A stretch of DNA of 64,000 bases from NCBI GenBank assembly GCA_009781725.1, contig WQVF01000003.1, positions 1-64,000 on the forward strand. The letters are read 5' to 3'. The stretch comes from Defluviitaleaceae bacterium. GTDB taxonomy: Bacteria > Bacillota > Clostridia > Lachnospirales > WQUN01. This document shows, in pieces, positions 17,666-26,583 of the stretch. The notes beneath the pieces are model-generated. The model saw nothing but the letters and a program-made list of their open reading frames with translations. It had not been told where the DNA came from and made no database searches. Each line of letters starts with the position of its first letter. Position 1 is the stretch's first letter. Made by a program: the position numbers and the translations under genes.

Positions 17666-18571
17666 ATGGATAAATGTGATTTTGATGCCATTAACGATAA
17701 CATGAGTATAGCAAATGGTGGATGGGATGAATTTAGAAAAGAAATAATCCATTCGAATAGATTCTTCTCAAATGCAGAGAGTATGCTAGATAAATTAGAA
17801 ACCCTTTTTGCAAAATGTGTTTGCCTTATTGGTGGTAATGATAACGTTTATTTTAGAGCCCGTGAATACGATGTTAATCCATCAGGCGAATTCATTATTA
17901 AAAATTCAAAAATAGTTGAAGTCAAACATTTGCCATTATCAATGATAAAATATCCTTCTAGCATTTCTGATTTCTACAAAACAAGAGCAAAAGGAAATAA
18001 AACTCCAAAATCATACGAACAGTATATAAACTTATTAATACCAGAGAAAATTAAAAAATCAGAATGGGGATACTCAAAAGATGAGTCTGGGAAAACCCCT
18101 AACGAAAAAGCTAATACAAGTAGAGCTAGTCCCCAATATATATCATATTTATATCTTGCCAATGATGTAAATACAGCACTAGCAGAAACACGAGTACAAA
18201 TTGAGCAAGTATTTAATGTTGCACAGTACAAAATAACTGAGAAAAAAAATCTGGTAAACTTGCGTTCTACAATTTTGGACGCAGATGAATTTGGAAGTGA
18301 AGAGTTTTTTCTTCTCCTGAATGTAAGTCGTGCTTTTTCAACCCCTGTGTATTCTAACGACAAAGACTATATTGTTTCACAATATATTGCAGAATTTATT
18401 AAATCATTGAAGTATGATGGATTAATCTTTGACAGTTCGAGAAACAGAGGTGGAATAAACTATACTCTTTTTGATGACTCATCATGTGAGTTTTTATGTT
18501 CAGAACTTTATGAGGCAAGTGATATTGCTATAACATCAAAGAGGTTACTCCCATTTTCAGATAACGCATAA
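17666..18571 (+). CDS. RES-domain protein with N-terminal extension
   Basis: A 301-residue protein. The C-terminal two thirds carry the Arg-Glu-Ser signature of RES domains: RAREYD near 64-70, ALAETR, and FDSSRNRGG. RES toxins degrade or phosphorylyse NAD+. The N-terminal 55 residues are an extra helical segment like the one found on larger, HEPN-associated RES proteins. No Xre-type antitoxin gene is adjacent, unlike the usual Xre-RES pair. The ATG at 17666 has GGAGAG upstream; a frame opening at 17603 is less likely. Base composition is clearly more AT-rich than the flanks, suggesting transfer. Confidence 0.82.
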   Translation: MDKCDFDAINDNMSIANGGWDEFRKEIIHSNRFFSNAESMLDKLETLFAKCVCLIGGNDNVYFRAREYDVNPSGEFIIKNSKIVEVKHLPLSMIKYPSSISDFYKTRAKGNKTPKSYEQYINLLIPEKIKKSEWGYSKDESGKTPNEKANTSRASPQYISYLYLANDVNTALAETRVQIEQVFNVAQYKITEKKNLVNLRSTILDADEFGSEEFFLLLNVSRAFSTPVYSNDKDYIVSQYIAEFIKSLKYDGLIFDSSRNRGGINYTLFDDSSCEFLCSELYEASDIAITSKRLLPFSDNA

Positions 18572-18648
18572 AACGAACAAGAAATAACTCCCAGTACTGT
18601 ACTTATACAATACTAAAAAATGATTATAACAAGAAAGGAGCAACAGTA

Positions 18649-18906
18649 ATGACCGTAGCTGCAAAAATAACTATACCAGAGAGCATATTGTTATCGCTTA
18701 GAGAACCAGTAGAATCAATAGGTTTGGATATGAAGCGGACTTTAGCGATGAGATACTATACCGACAGAAGGCTCTCGCTAGGGCAATGTGCAGAGCTTGC
18801 AGAAATGAATGAAAAATCGTTTGTAAATTACCTCTCAAGATATGATGTATCTATTTTTTCTTTCGATTCAGAAACTGAATTATTGGAGGATATTGCAAAT
18901 GCTTAA
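18649..18906 (+). CDS. UPF0175-family antitoxin-like protein
   Basis: An 85-residue protein with a ribbon-helix-like N-terminus and the UPF0175 pattern (LRLSLGQCAELAEMNEKSFVNYLS-like: ARG/ALA-rich helix then a turn). It has a strong start (AAAGGAGCAACAGTA ATG). Its stop overlaps the start of the PIN-domain gene by 8 bp, the layout of an antitoxin-toxin pair. By analogy it should bind the PIN toxin and the shared promoter. Confidence 0.8.
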   Translation: MTVAAKITIPESILLSLREPVESIGLDMKRTLAMRYYTDRRLSLGQCAELAEMNEKSFVNYLSRYDVSIFSFDSETELLEDIANA

Positions 18907-19378
18907 TGCAGTTGTAAATTCAACTCCGCTAATCTCATTACATGACATAGGCATATTGGATATTTTGAGTAAAATGTATAATTATGTGTATATTCCATAT
19001 GGGGTTTACGAAGAAGTATGTGTTGAAGGTGACATCAAGAAAGACACATTGCTGCCTTTTCCCAATTTTGCGATTCAACACATAACTAATGAAAATGCTA
19101 AACGTTACTTCAAAACTGCCTTACACAAAGGAGAAGTTGAAGTGATGATTCTTGCTGATGAATTAAAAGCGGATATATGTATTATTGATGACAAGCTTGC
19201 AAGGGAATACGCTAAATATTTAGGATTAAAACTCACTGGAACTTTAGGATTGCTTGTGAAAGCAAAAGAACGTGGGTTTATAGAATCAGTTAAGCTATAC
19301 ATGGATTTAATGATTCAAAATGAAATATTCATTGGCAAGTTATTGTATGAAAATATAAAAAAATTAGTGGATGAATAG
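18899..19378 (+). CDS. PIN-domain toxin-like nuclease (DUF3368 type)
   Basis: A 159-residue protein that starts with VVNSTPLISL, the usual opening of DUF3368 PIN domains, followed by the acidic residues of a metal-dependent RNase (GEVEVMILADEL, CIIDDKLARE) and the TGTLGLLVKAK segment near the end. PIN toxins cut RNA to stop translation. The ATG at 18899 overlaps the antitoxin stop; a start 19 codons upstream lies inside the antitoxin gene and is rejected. AT-rich like the RES gene. Confidence 0.85.
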   Translation: MLNAVVNSTPLISLHDIGILDILSKMYNYVYIPYGVYEEVCVEGDIKKDTLLPFPNFAIQHITNENAKRYFKTALHKGEVEVMILADELKADICIIDDKLAREYAKYLGLKLTGTLGLLVKAKERGFIESVKLYMDLMIQNEIFIGKLLYENIKKLVDE

Positions 19379-19530
19379 CTATCTTGTTCTTAACAGCCAG
19401 TCGGCAAACCTCCGGCAAGGCAAAGTTCGAAAGGTGTAGAAATACTTGTATACGCTCGATTTTTAGAGAAGGGCTTGCCCTTCTTGAAAATCCCCAATAT
19501 TTCTGATAAATTAACAACACAAACCCAATG

Positions 19531-19835
19531 ACGGAGAGAGTAAGCTGTAGCAAAAAGTCCCAGTGAGCCGGAGATAGTGGAAACCCGGTACGAGTACATG
19601 CAGCCGAAAATCACTCTCGAGGGGTGCGCTGAAAGCCGTCTGGTTATTAGGTTGCAACGGTTTCCCTCCGTGACCGGGGACGCATATAGTGCCCGGAAGA
19701 ACCGGCGCTCAAAGAGCGTTTTCGCGAAGCGAAAAGCATGAGTCTGTATGGCGTAAGGGTGGTATAGCGAAGGTTTTAATGGATTAAAGACTTTCGTCCC
19801 GATGCGATTTATATTCGTTATTGGGCGGAAGTTTT
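19531..19835 (+). promoter_or_regulatory. T-box leader (isoleucine specifier) controlling ileS
   Basis: The stretch holds a long stem I closed by GGAGAGAG and CACTCTC, with a specifier loop GAAAATCAC whose codon ATC (19610-19612) matches isoleucine. It also has the T-box core AAGGGTGGTATAGCGA (19756-19771) with the pairing TTCGTCCC, and a terminator hairpin CCCGATGCG / CGTTATTGGG followed by a T-run near 19832. Uncharged tRNA-Ile would favour read-through into ileS. Positions 19379-19530 hold only small hairpins such as AGAAGGGCTTGCCCTTCT. Confidence 0.9.
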
Positions 19836-19901
19836 TTTATTTGCCCAAGGAGGTGTTTAGGTTATGGTCATAGCCGGTGCAATTGATGGCCTTTCAGACA
19901 T

Positions 19902-20005
19902 TATAGCAGTTTCGAACACTGTGCGGAAAAGTCTTCGACGATTTCTGCCCAAAAGCCGGCAGAAATCCTCTCGATTTTCCGCGCAGTGTTGCCGAAACTG
20001 CTGTA
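19902..20005. repeat. Family D palindromic element, copy 1
   Basis: A 104-bp imperfect palindrome with ends TATAGCAGTTTCG and CCGAAACTGCTGTA. A second copy of exactly 104 bp is at 29736-29839, and at least one base pair in the stem changes on both sides together. It sits between the T-box terminator and ileS, inside a small open frame (19864-20097) that has a strong AAGGAGG. Confidence 0.85.
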
Positions 20006-20035
20006 GAAATACCAAATCTGAAAGGAAAGATTATC

Positions 20036-23000
20036 ATGGCAATAGCAAAACCCGATTTTATCAAAATGGAACAGGAAATCCTTGCTCTATGGAATAAGGG
20101 CAATTACTTTGAAAAATTACGGAAAAAGAACAAAGATAACAAGAGATTCCGTTTCCTGGACGGGCCAATCACTGCAAATAACCCCATGGGCATACATCAT
20201 GCATGGGGTCGGAGCATAAAGGATATTTTTCTGCGATATAAAGCAATGAATGGCTATTCCTGCCATTATCGAAACGGCTTCGATGCACAGGGATTATGGG
20301 TTGAAGTCGAAGTCGAAAAGGAGCTGGGGTTCAAGGACAAAAAAGATATCGAGTCCTACGGAATGAACAACTTCACCAGAAAATGCGTAGAGCGGGTCAA
20401 AAAATATTCCGATGTAATAACCCAGCAGTCAAAACGCCTTGGACAATGGATGGACTGGGATAATTCCTATTTCACCCACACAGATGAAAATATCTCCGCA
20501 ATCTGGCATTTCCTTAAAATATGCCATGAAAATGGGTGGATAATCACCTCCCTCAGACCCATGCCATGGTGCCCCCGTTGCGGAACATCCCTATCCGAAC
20601 ATGAAATGTCCGGCTCACATAAGGAGATAACACACACAGTGGTTTTCGCCATTGCAAAAATGAAAAACGCCGATTTCGATGCTTTGGTTTGGACTACCAC
20701 ACCATGGACTCTCCCGGCCAACGCAGCCTTGGCAGTCAATCCTGAGTTGGATTATGCGCTGGTAAAATGCGAGGATTTCGACAGGCCACTTGTGCTGGCA
20801 AAGAACGCAATCAAGCATATCGAGGGCGAGAAACAAGTGCTGCGCTTGCTAAAGGGCGAGGAGTTGTTAGGCCTTGAGTATGAAACATTTTTCCCATGGC
20901 TCATACAAGAAGCTAATCACAAGATTATCCCATGGAGTGATGTAGGAGCAGATGAAGGCAGCGGGATTGTCCATATCGCACCTGGATGCGGAGCGGAGGA
21001 CTTTGACCTGGGCAAAGCATTTTCGCTTCCGGAAATATGCCCTATAGACGACTCTGGTATATTCACAGAAGAATATGATTTTCTTGCGGGAAAAACCGCA
21101 TCCCAAGCCCCAGAGTTGATTTTCGAAAAGCTAAAGGAGCAGGGCAAGCTATTCAAAACCCATGAATATACCCATAGCTACCCTGTATGCTGGCGTTGCA
21201 AAACTGAGGTTTTGTTCCGCCTCGTCCGTGAATGGTATATCCAGACCGATGAAATAAGGCCTCGCTTAATTGAAGCGGCAAACACCGTCAAATGGGAACC
21301 GGCATTTATCGGAAAACGAATGCTGGACTGGCTCAATAATATGGGGGATTGGAATATCTCCCGAAAAAGATTCTATGGGCTTCCTCTTCCATTCTTTCCA
21401 TGTGATAGTTGTGGGCATTTGACCGTAATCGGCTCTAAGGAAGAGCTTGTAAAACATGGCGGCGAAGCCGCAAAAAATCTACCTGAGCTGCATCGTCCCT
21501 GGATTGATGATGTGTTTATCAGCTGCCCAAAATGCAGCGAAAAAGTTTCCCGGATATCCGAGGTAGGGGATGTATGGCTGGATGCAGGTATCGTCCCGTT
21601 TTCCACATTGGGATATTTCTCCGACAGGTCGGAATGGGCGCAAAACTTCCCCTCCGAGTGGGTTATAGAGATGCAGGAGCAAGTCCGACTGTGGTTTTAT
21701 TCTCAACTATTTATGAGCGTGACCATAACTGGAAAAGCCCCATATGAGCGAGTACAGACCAATAACTGGGTGCTTGCCGAGGATGGGTCAAAGTTCTCGA
21801 AGACCGGACACATGATTCGCTTTGATGAGGTTGCTGATAGAATGGGTGCCGATGCTGCACGCTATCTTTTCGCCGGGGCGTCACTTGCAAACGATGTTCG
21901 TTTTGGCTTTAAACTTGGTGATGAGGCTCGGCGCAAGTTCCTTGGCTTCTGGAATATCTATACTTTTTTTATAACCTATGCTGAGATTGATTCTCCTATA
22001 ATCCAAAAGAAGGCATCGGGTAATTTAACGGATAGGTGGCTATACAGCAGGATAGCTGCTTTCTTAAGCAAATCAGTAAAAAGCTATGAAAGCTACAACA
22101 CAACTGAAGTTGTCAGGGAGTTTGAGCAGTGCATTGACGATGTTTCCAACTGGTATGTACGTATCAATCGCAGGCGATTTTGGAAAGAAAGCCTGGATGC
22201 CGACAAAGAAGGCGCATACAATACGCTATATTTCGCAATCAAAGAAATTGCTCAGGTAATGGCCCCGATTATACCTTTTATGACGGAGCATATATGGCAA
22301 AACCTTGTGCGCCTATACGAACCCACGGCGGCAGAATCCATTCATCTTTCGGACTTTCCGGATGCAGGTGATTTTGACTCCTTAATACTCGATAATGTGG
22401 GAAAAGTCAGAGGAGTTATTGCCCAGGCATTAAAATTGCGAAACGAGGAAAACCTGAAAGTTAAGCATCCCCTGTCAGTTTTGTATTTGGTAAAACCCTA
22501 TGAGGCATTATCAGAATACGAACCGGTTATCCGTGACGAACTGAATATAAGGGAAATCGTTTACCTTGATGATTTTGATATCCTCAGTCACGAAGTCGCA
22601 GCCCTTAATTTTCAGGTAGCCGGGCGGCAGCTAAAAGGCGATTTGAATAAAGTAAAATCCCTTTGTGATAATCTAACCCCTACCCAAAGCGCAGACTTAG
22701 TGGATGCCATCAAGAAAGGCAAACCGATTGTAATTGATGGCTACAGCGGTGAGATATCGGTGGATTGCTTCACCTTATTCAAAAAAAACAACGAGTATAT
22801 AGCAAGAACGGTTGACGCCCCACAGGTAGCAATCAACATTGAAATAACCTCCGTTCTAAAGGCAGAAGGTATATATCGAGAATTACTGCGGCATTGCCAG
22901 TTACTGCGCAAGGAGGCCGGTTATGCCATTTTGGACAGGGTAAGCCTATCTTTTGAGACAGATTCCGAATTAATCAAGTCGGTTATAGCGGCATATGCCA

Positions 23001-23107
23001 AAGACATAGAGCGCGAAACCTTGTCGAAAATAAAAGATGTTCCCCTTCAGACAATAGAAAAGCGGGTGGATATGGATGACGGGGCAGTATGTATTCGCAT
23101 ATTTTGA
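20036..23107 (+). CDS. ileS: Isoleucyl-tRNA synthetase
   Basis: A 1023-residue class I synthetase. The HIGH-like motif is the variant GIHHAWG near residue 50 and the KMSKS-like loop is KFSKT near residue 590, both away from consensus but recognisable. CPRCG motifs suggest zinc sites, and a long editing insert and C-terminal anticodon domain are present. The identity is supported by the T-box with an ATC specifier just upstream. The ribosome site is GAAAGGAAAGATTATC before ATG. The sequence is not the common Bacillus-type IleS and may be a second, eukaryote-like type; another ileS elsewhere in the genome is possible. Confidence 0.92.
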   Translation: MAIAKPDFIKMEQEILALWNKGNYFEKLRKKNKDNKRFRFLDGPITANNPMGIHHAWGRSIKDIFLRYKAMNGYSCHYRNGFDAQGLWVEVEVEKELGFKDKKDIESYGMNNFTRKCVERVKKYSDVITQQSKRLGQWMDWDNSYFTHTDENISAIWHFLKICHENGWIITSLRPMPWCPRCGTSLSEHEMSGSHKEITHTVVFAIAKMKNADFDALVWTTTPWTLPANAALAVNPELDYALVKCEDFDRPLVLAKNAIKHIEGEKQVLRLLKGEELLGLEYETFFPWLIQEANHKIIPWSDVGADEGSGIVHIAPGCGAEDFDLGKAFSLPEICPIDDSGIFTEEYDFLAGKTASQAPELIFEKLKEQGKLFKTHEYTHSYPVCWRCKTEVLFRLVREWYIQTDEIRPRLIEAANTVKWEPAFIGKRMLDWLNNMGDWNISRKRFYGLPLPFFPCDSCGHLTVIGSKEELVKHGGEAAKNLPELHRPWIDDVFISCPKCSEKVSRISEVGDVWLDAGIVPFSTLGYFSDRSEWAQNFPSEWVIEMQEQVRLWFYSQLFMSVTITGKAPYERVQTNNWVLAEDGSKFSKTGHMIRFDEVADRMGADAARYLFAGASLANDVRFGFKLGDEARRKFLGFWNIYTFFITYAEIDSPIIQKKASGNLTDRWLYSRIAAFLSKSVKSYESYNTTEVVREFEQCIDDVSNWYVRINRRRFWKESLDADKEGAYNTLYFAIKEIAQVMAPIIPFMTEHIWQNLVRLYEPTAAESIHLSDFPDAGDFDSLILDNVGKVRGVIAQALKLRNEENLKVKHPLSVLYLVKPYEALSEYEPVIRDELNIREIVYLDDFDILSHEVAALNFQVAGRQLKGDLNKVKSLCDNLTPTQSADLVDAIKKGKPIVIDGYSGEISVDCFTLFKKNNEYIARTVDAPQVAINIEITSVLKAEGIYRELLRHCQLLRKEAGYAILDRVSLSFETDSELIKSVIAAYAKDIERETLSKIKDVPLQTIEKRVDMDDGAVCIRIF

Positions 23108-23116
23108 ATATAATTT

Positions 23117-23158
23117 TGCACAAAAAAACCGTATGGTGCCATACGGTTTTTTTGTGCA
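23117..23158. repeat. Family P palindrome, copy 2, likely ileS terminator
   Basis: A 42-bp perfect palindrome (TGCACAAAAAAACCGTATGG and its mirror) begins 10 bp after the ileS stop and is followed by a T-run within its own right arm. It should act as an intrinsic terminator here. Copies at 17237, 41764 and 51428 are not placed after genes in this way. Confidence 0.85.
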
Positions 23159-23177
23159 CTATAGTCATTCTACATGA

Positions 23178-23322
23178 GGGGCCGTCTCGTTAAGAATTCC
23201 ATAAGTTCAAGGCTCGTCATCCCGGATTTAATCCGGAATCCCATTATCATTGTCGAAAGACTAAGTGATCCCGGGGCAAGTCCAGGATGACGAGCGGTTT
23301 TGCTCTTGCTTAGCGAGACAGA
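23178..23322. repeat. Family A ends around a family B core
   Basis: The ends GGGGCCGTCTCGTTAAG and CTTAGCGAGACAG match the terminal repeats of family A, but the interior is different: CTCGTCATCCCGGATTTAATC, GTCGAAAGACTAAGTGATCC and GGATGACGAG, a core also found at 29522-29721. So the same termini enclose two unrelated cores. Confidence 0.75.
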
Positions 23323-23361
23323 CATCATGACGCTCGCGTCAGAGAGGCGCAGCAGCTTTTT

Positions 23362-23455
23362 TATATGCTAGGAAATTGCTTCGCAATTTCTGCTGGCGCG
23401 GTCGGAAACAAAAGTGCGCTTCGCGCATTTTGTTCTGCAAAATTTTGTCGTGATA
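23362..23455. repeat. Family G repeat (GCTAGGAAATTGCTTCGCAA)
   Basis: Hairpin-rich sequence with GAAATTGCTTCGCAATTTC and GTGCGCTTCGCGCA. The first part recurs at 45885-45930 and the second at 51369-51412. Just after it, TTGACA (23461) and TTTAAT 17 bp later could form the promoter of the following regulator gene. The rest of 23108-23606 shows no gene. Confidence 0.65.
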
Positions 23456-23606
23456 AAAATTTGACAGCAGATTTTTTTTATGATTTAATGCACACGTTTA
23501 GCAATTCTGGATAAAATGTTTAGTATGTATGTGATAACAGCCGACACATACCCAAAGTTAAGTATAAGTAAATTTTCTCACAAAAAATCATAGGAAGAGG
23601 CCAATC

Positions 23607-24152
23607 ATGCAAATCGGTGAAAAGCTCAAACAGCTTCGACTCCGAACCAATCTGACTCAAGAAGAACTAGCCATCCGCTGTGACCTATCCAAAGGATTTA
23701 TCTCTCAAATAGAGCGGGATCAGTCCTCTCCATCCATTGCCACATTGGTGGATATATTGGAATGCTTAGGGGTGACCCCGGCGGAATTTTTTACAGAAAC
23801 AACTCGAGAAGAGGAGCAAGTGCGCTATCGCCAAGATGATGCATACACCTCCACAGATGAGGATTTGGGCCACACGATTACATGGATAATCCCCAGTGCC
23901 CAAAAGAACGAAATGGAACCTATATTAATAAGCCTGCCCCCAGGGGGTAAATCCCAAGCCTTTGACCCACATGCCGGAGAGGTTTTTGGCTATGTGCTGT
24001 CCGGTGGAGCAACCCTGCATCGCGGCAAGAAAAAATGGAAGATAAAAAAAGGCGACAGCATATACTACAGCGCAACCTTGCCATATTTCCTAGAAAACCA
24101 CGCCACTCGTGATTGCAATATACTATGGATAAGCACCCCGCCGAGTTTTTAG
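23607..24152 (+). CDS. XRE-cupin regulator, PuuR-like
   Basis: A 181-residue protein with an N-terminal Cro/CI-type HTH (LTQEELAIRCDLSKGFISQIER, about 14-36) and a C-terminal cupin (about 105-178) that would bind a small ligand. Regulators of this build commonly control polyamine uptake and breakdown, and the pot genes follow on the same strand. It probably responds to putrescine or spermidine and controls the operon, perhaps including itself. The start follows AGGAAGAGGCCAATC. Confidence 0.9.
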   Translation: MQIGEKLKQLRLRTNLTQEELAIRCDLSKGFISQIERDQSSPSIATLVDILECLGVTPAEFFTETTREEEQVRYRQDDAYTSTDEDLGHTITWIIPSAQKNEMEPILISLPPGGKSQAFDPHAGEVFGYVLSGGATLHRGKKKWKIKKGDSIYYSATLPYFLENHATRDCNILWISTPPSF

Positions 24153-24164
24153 AGGAGGAAACCA

Positions 24165-24386
24165 GTGAAAAAATTTAGAGTTGATTTTGAATATGCCGAT
24201 AAAATGTGGATAGCAAGCTGTCCTGATTTGAAAATAACTCTAGAAGAAGGCTCTTTTGACGCACTCGTCGTCCGGATGAAAATTGTTATCCAGGAGACGG
24301 CTGAAATTGAGCTAGGCCATAAAGGTGATATACAATTATTGATTTCGATGCAAGATAGAATCGAAGACATTAGAGCGGTAGGATAA
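24165..24386 (+). CDS. DUF1902/HicB-like antitoxin
   Basis: A 73-residue protein starting at GTG with GAGGAGGAAACCA upstream. The FEYADKMWIASCPDLKIT segment is the half-RNase-H fold typical of HicB-type antitoxins (DUF1902 variant). It lacks an obvious C-terminal DNA-binding domain. It lies 12 bp after the XRE-cupin gene and its TAA overlaps the ATG of the next gene by one base, the usual coupling of an antitoxin-toxin pair. Confidence 0.78.
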   Translation: MKKFRVDFEYADKMWIASCPDLKITLEEGSFDALVVRMKIVIQETAEIELGHKGDIQLLISMQDRIEDIRAVG

Positions 24387-24580
24387 TGGCTGACTACACA
24401 AGGAGAGTAAAATCTATTTTGAGGGAGCATGGATGTACGTTTGTAAGATATGGAAAAGGTGACCACGAAAGATGGTACAGTCCAATAACAAAGGAAAATT
24501 TTTCGATAGATGGCAAAATAGAAAGCCGCATTAGTGCAAACAAGCAACTTGAGGACGCAGGGGTGAAACAAAAAGTTTAA
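24386..24580 (+). CDS. HicA-like toxin
   Basis: A 64-residue protein with the small double-stranded-RNA-binding-like HicA pattern: a lysine/arginine-rich first helix, GCTFVRYGKGDHERWYSP with the active-site histidine, and a final helix ANKQLEDAG. HicA proteins are mRNA interferases neutralised by HicB. Gene order is antitoxin then toxin. The pair sits inside what otherwise reads as a polyamine regulator-transporter operon, so it was probably inserted or recruited there. Confidence 0.78.
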   Translation: MADYTRRVKSILREHGCTFVRYGKGDHERWYSPITKENFSIDGKIESRISANKQLEDAGVKQKV

Positions 24581-24637
24581 AGCAACCGTTTTGTTTAACT
24601 TCTGGGTCTATATTTAGCCTTTAAAAGGAGTGATTCC

Positions 24638-25726
24638 ATGCCCCGTCTAATTGAGCTTAAAAATATCGTCAAGGACTTTGGTCAGCAAAGGGTCTTGGAT
24701 TATATTAATTTATATATCAATCAAAACGAATTCCTTACGCTACTGGGCCCTAGCGGCTGCGGCAAAACCACTACCTTGCGAATAATAGGTGGTTTTGAAC
24801 AGCCCACCGGTGGCGATTTGTATTTTAATGGTGAGTCCATTCTCAGGACACCCCCCCATAAGCGGCAGCTTAATACCGTTTTTCAAAAATATGCCCTTTT
24901 CCCCAATATGAATGTAGCGGAAAATATCGCCTTCGGCTTAAAAATCAAGAAAATGTCCCGTTCGGATATCCGGGACAGTGTTAAAAAAATACTTGAGCTG
25001 GTCAACCTGGAAGGTTACGAAAATCGCTCGATTACGTCCTTATCTGGCGGTCAGCAGCAACGGGTGGCAATTGCCCGTGCCTTGGTTTGTAAGCCGGCGG
25101 TGCTTCTTCTTGACGAACCACTGGGAGCCCTAGACCTAAAGCTCCGCAAAGAAATGCAGGTAGAGCTAAAAAATATGCAACAAGAAGTCGGGATAACTTT
25201 CGTGTACGTAACTCACGACCAAGAAGAAGCCTTAACCATGTCCGACACCATAGCCGTAATGAACGAAGGGCAAATCCTGCAAATAGGCCGTCCAGAAGAT
25301 ATCTACAACGAGCCGAAAAGTGCCTTCGTTGCCAATTTTATCGGGGAAAGTAATATCCTTCCCGGCTTTATGCCCGAGGATAGGCGGGTAACATTTTCCG
25401 ATGTAACCTTTGAATGTATAGATACAGGCTTTGCAAAAGATGAAGCAGTGGACATTGTCGTGCGCCCAGAAGATGTGGAGATCGTTTCGGAAGCAGATAG
25501 TCAGCTTACCGGTATCGTTACCAGTGTAATATTCAAAGGGGTGCATTATGAAATGCATGTAGAGGCCCATGATTATACTTGGAAAATCCACAGCACAGTA
25601 CAATCTCCAGCCGGTGCAATGGTTGGTCTTGCTATCAAACCGGATCTTATACATGTTATGAGAAAAAAAATCAGTCCGGCGAATCCGGAGACATCTCAAA
25701 GTATGCAAGAGGACACTGAATCATGA
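24638..25726 (+). CDS. potA: Spermidine/putrescine ABC transporter ATPase
   Basis: A 362-residue ATPase. It has Walker [10 protein letters not shown] near 37-45, the Q loop, the signature LSGGQQQR and Walker [13 protein letters not shown], then a C-terminal TOBE-like regulatory domain (about 280-345). It energises polyamine import by PotB and PotC. The start follows AAAGGAGTGATTCC, and the last codons overlap potB by 4 bp. Confidence 0.95.
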   Translation: MPRLIELKNIVKDFGQQRVLDYINLYINQNEFLTLLGPSGCGKTTTLRIIGGFEQPTGGDLYFNGESILRTPPHKRQLNTVFQKYALFPNMNVAENIAFGLKIKKMSRSDIRDSVKKILELVNLEGYENRSITSLSGGQQQRVAIARALVCKPAVLLLDEPLGALDLKLRKEMQVELKNMQQEVGITFVYVTHDQEEALTMSDTIAVMNEGQILQIGRPEDIYNEPKSAFVANFIGESNILPGFMPEDRRVTFSDVTFECIDTGFAKDEAVDIVVRPEDVEIVSEADSQLTGIVTSVIFKGVHYEMHVEAHDYTWKIHSTVQSPAGAMVGLAIKPDLIHVMRKKISPANPETSQSMQEDTES

Positions 25727-26583
25727 AACGGTTATTCGCTCCTCCCTATGTGGTGTGGCTGACTATTTTTGTGGTGCTGCCTCTGCTTCTTATCGGGTAT
25801 TACAGTATCACAGCAATTGATGCAGCCGGTAATACTTACTTCACCCTGCGGCATTTTCGTTTGTTCTTCGAAGGCACTGAGCCTGGGCAGCCCTTTTTCA
25901 GCCGCCTATATGTAAATGTTGCTATACGAAGTTTGCGACTGGCCTTGCTCACTACGGTTATTACGTTTGTGTTGGGATACCCTGTGGCATATATCATGGC
26001 GGGGAAGGGTTTTAGTGATAAATCTGTTTTACTGTTCCTATTCATCGCCCCAATGTGGATGAATTTCCTTGTGCGAACATATGCTTGGCTTGCGATTTTA
26101 TCCCGTCATGGGATTTTAAATACTTTTCTAACATGGTTGGGTCTGCCTATTTTGGATATCCTATTTAGAGATGCGGCTGTGCTGCTGGGCATGGTTTATA
26201 ATTTCCTGCCCTTTATGGTGCTGCCTATTTATACGGCCCTTAAAAAAATGGACCCAAAGGTTATTGAAGCGGCGCAGGACCTAGGGGCCAATTCCCCCAA
26301 TGTTTTCTTCCGTGTTGTATTTCCCTTAAGTATGCCTGGGGTAATCAGCGGGATTACTATGGTGTTTATGCCTGCGGCAGCTACTTTTATCATCCCCAAC
26401 TTGCTTGGGGGAGGCCAGTATTTCCTACTTGGCAACCTAGTAGAGCAGCAGTTCCTACGGGTAGGAAATTGGAATTTTGGTTCCGCCATCGCTGTTATTA
26501 TGATAATGATGATGCTGGTCTCTACTGTGTTTCTCTCCCGGTTTAACAAAGAAGAGGTTAGGGAAGGGGGCGCACGTATATGA
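25723..26583 (+). CDS. potB: Spermidine/putrescine ABC permease
   Basis: A 286-residue membrane protein with six predicted helices and the cytoplasmic EAA loop ([23 protein letters not shown]) that docks on PotA. It is the first of the two permease subunits. It overlaps potA and potC by 4 bp on each side, so the three are translationally coupled. Confidence 0.94.
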   Translation: MKRLFAPPYVVWLTIFVVLPLLLIGYYSITAIDAAGNTYFTLRHFRLFFEGTEPGQPFFSRLYVNVAIRSLRLALLTTVITFVLGYPVAYIMAGKGFSDKSVLLFLFIAPMWMNFLVRTYAWLAILSRHGILNTFLTWLGLPILDILFRDAAVLLGMVYNFLPFMVLPIYTALKKMDPKVIEAAQDLGANSPNVFFRVVFPLSMPGVISGITMVFMPAAATFIIPNLLGGGQYFLLGNLVEQQFLRVGNWNFGSAIAVIMIMMMLVSTVFLSRFNKEEVREGGARI

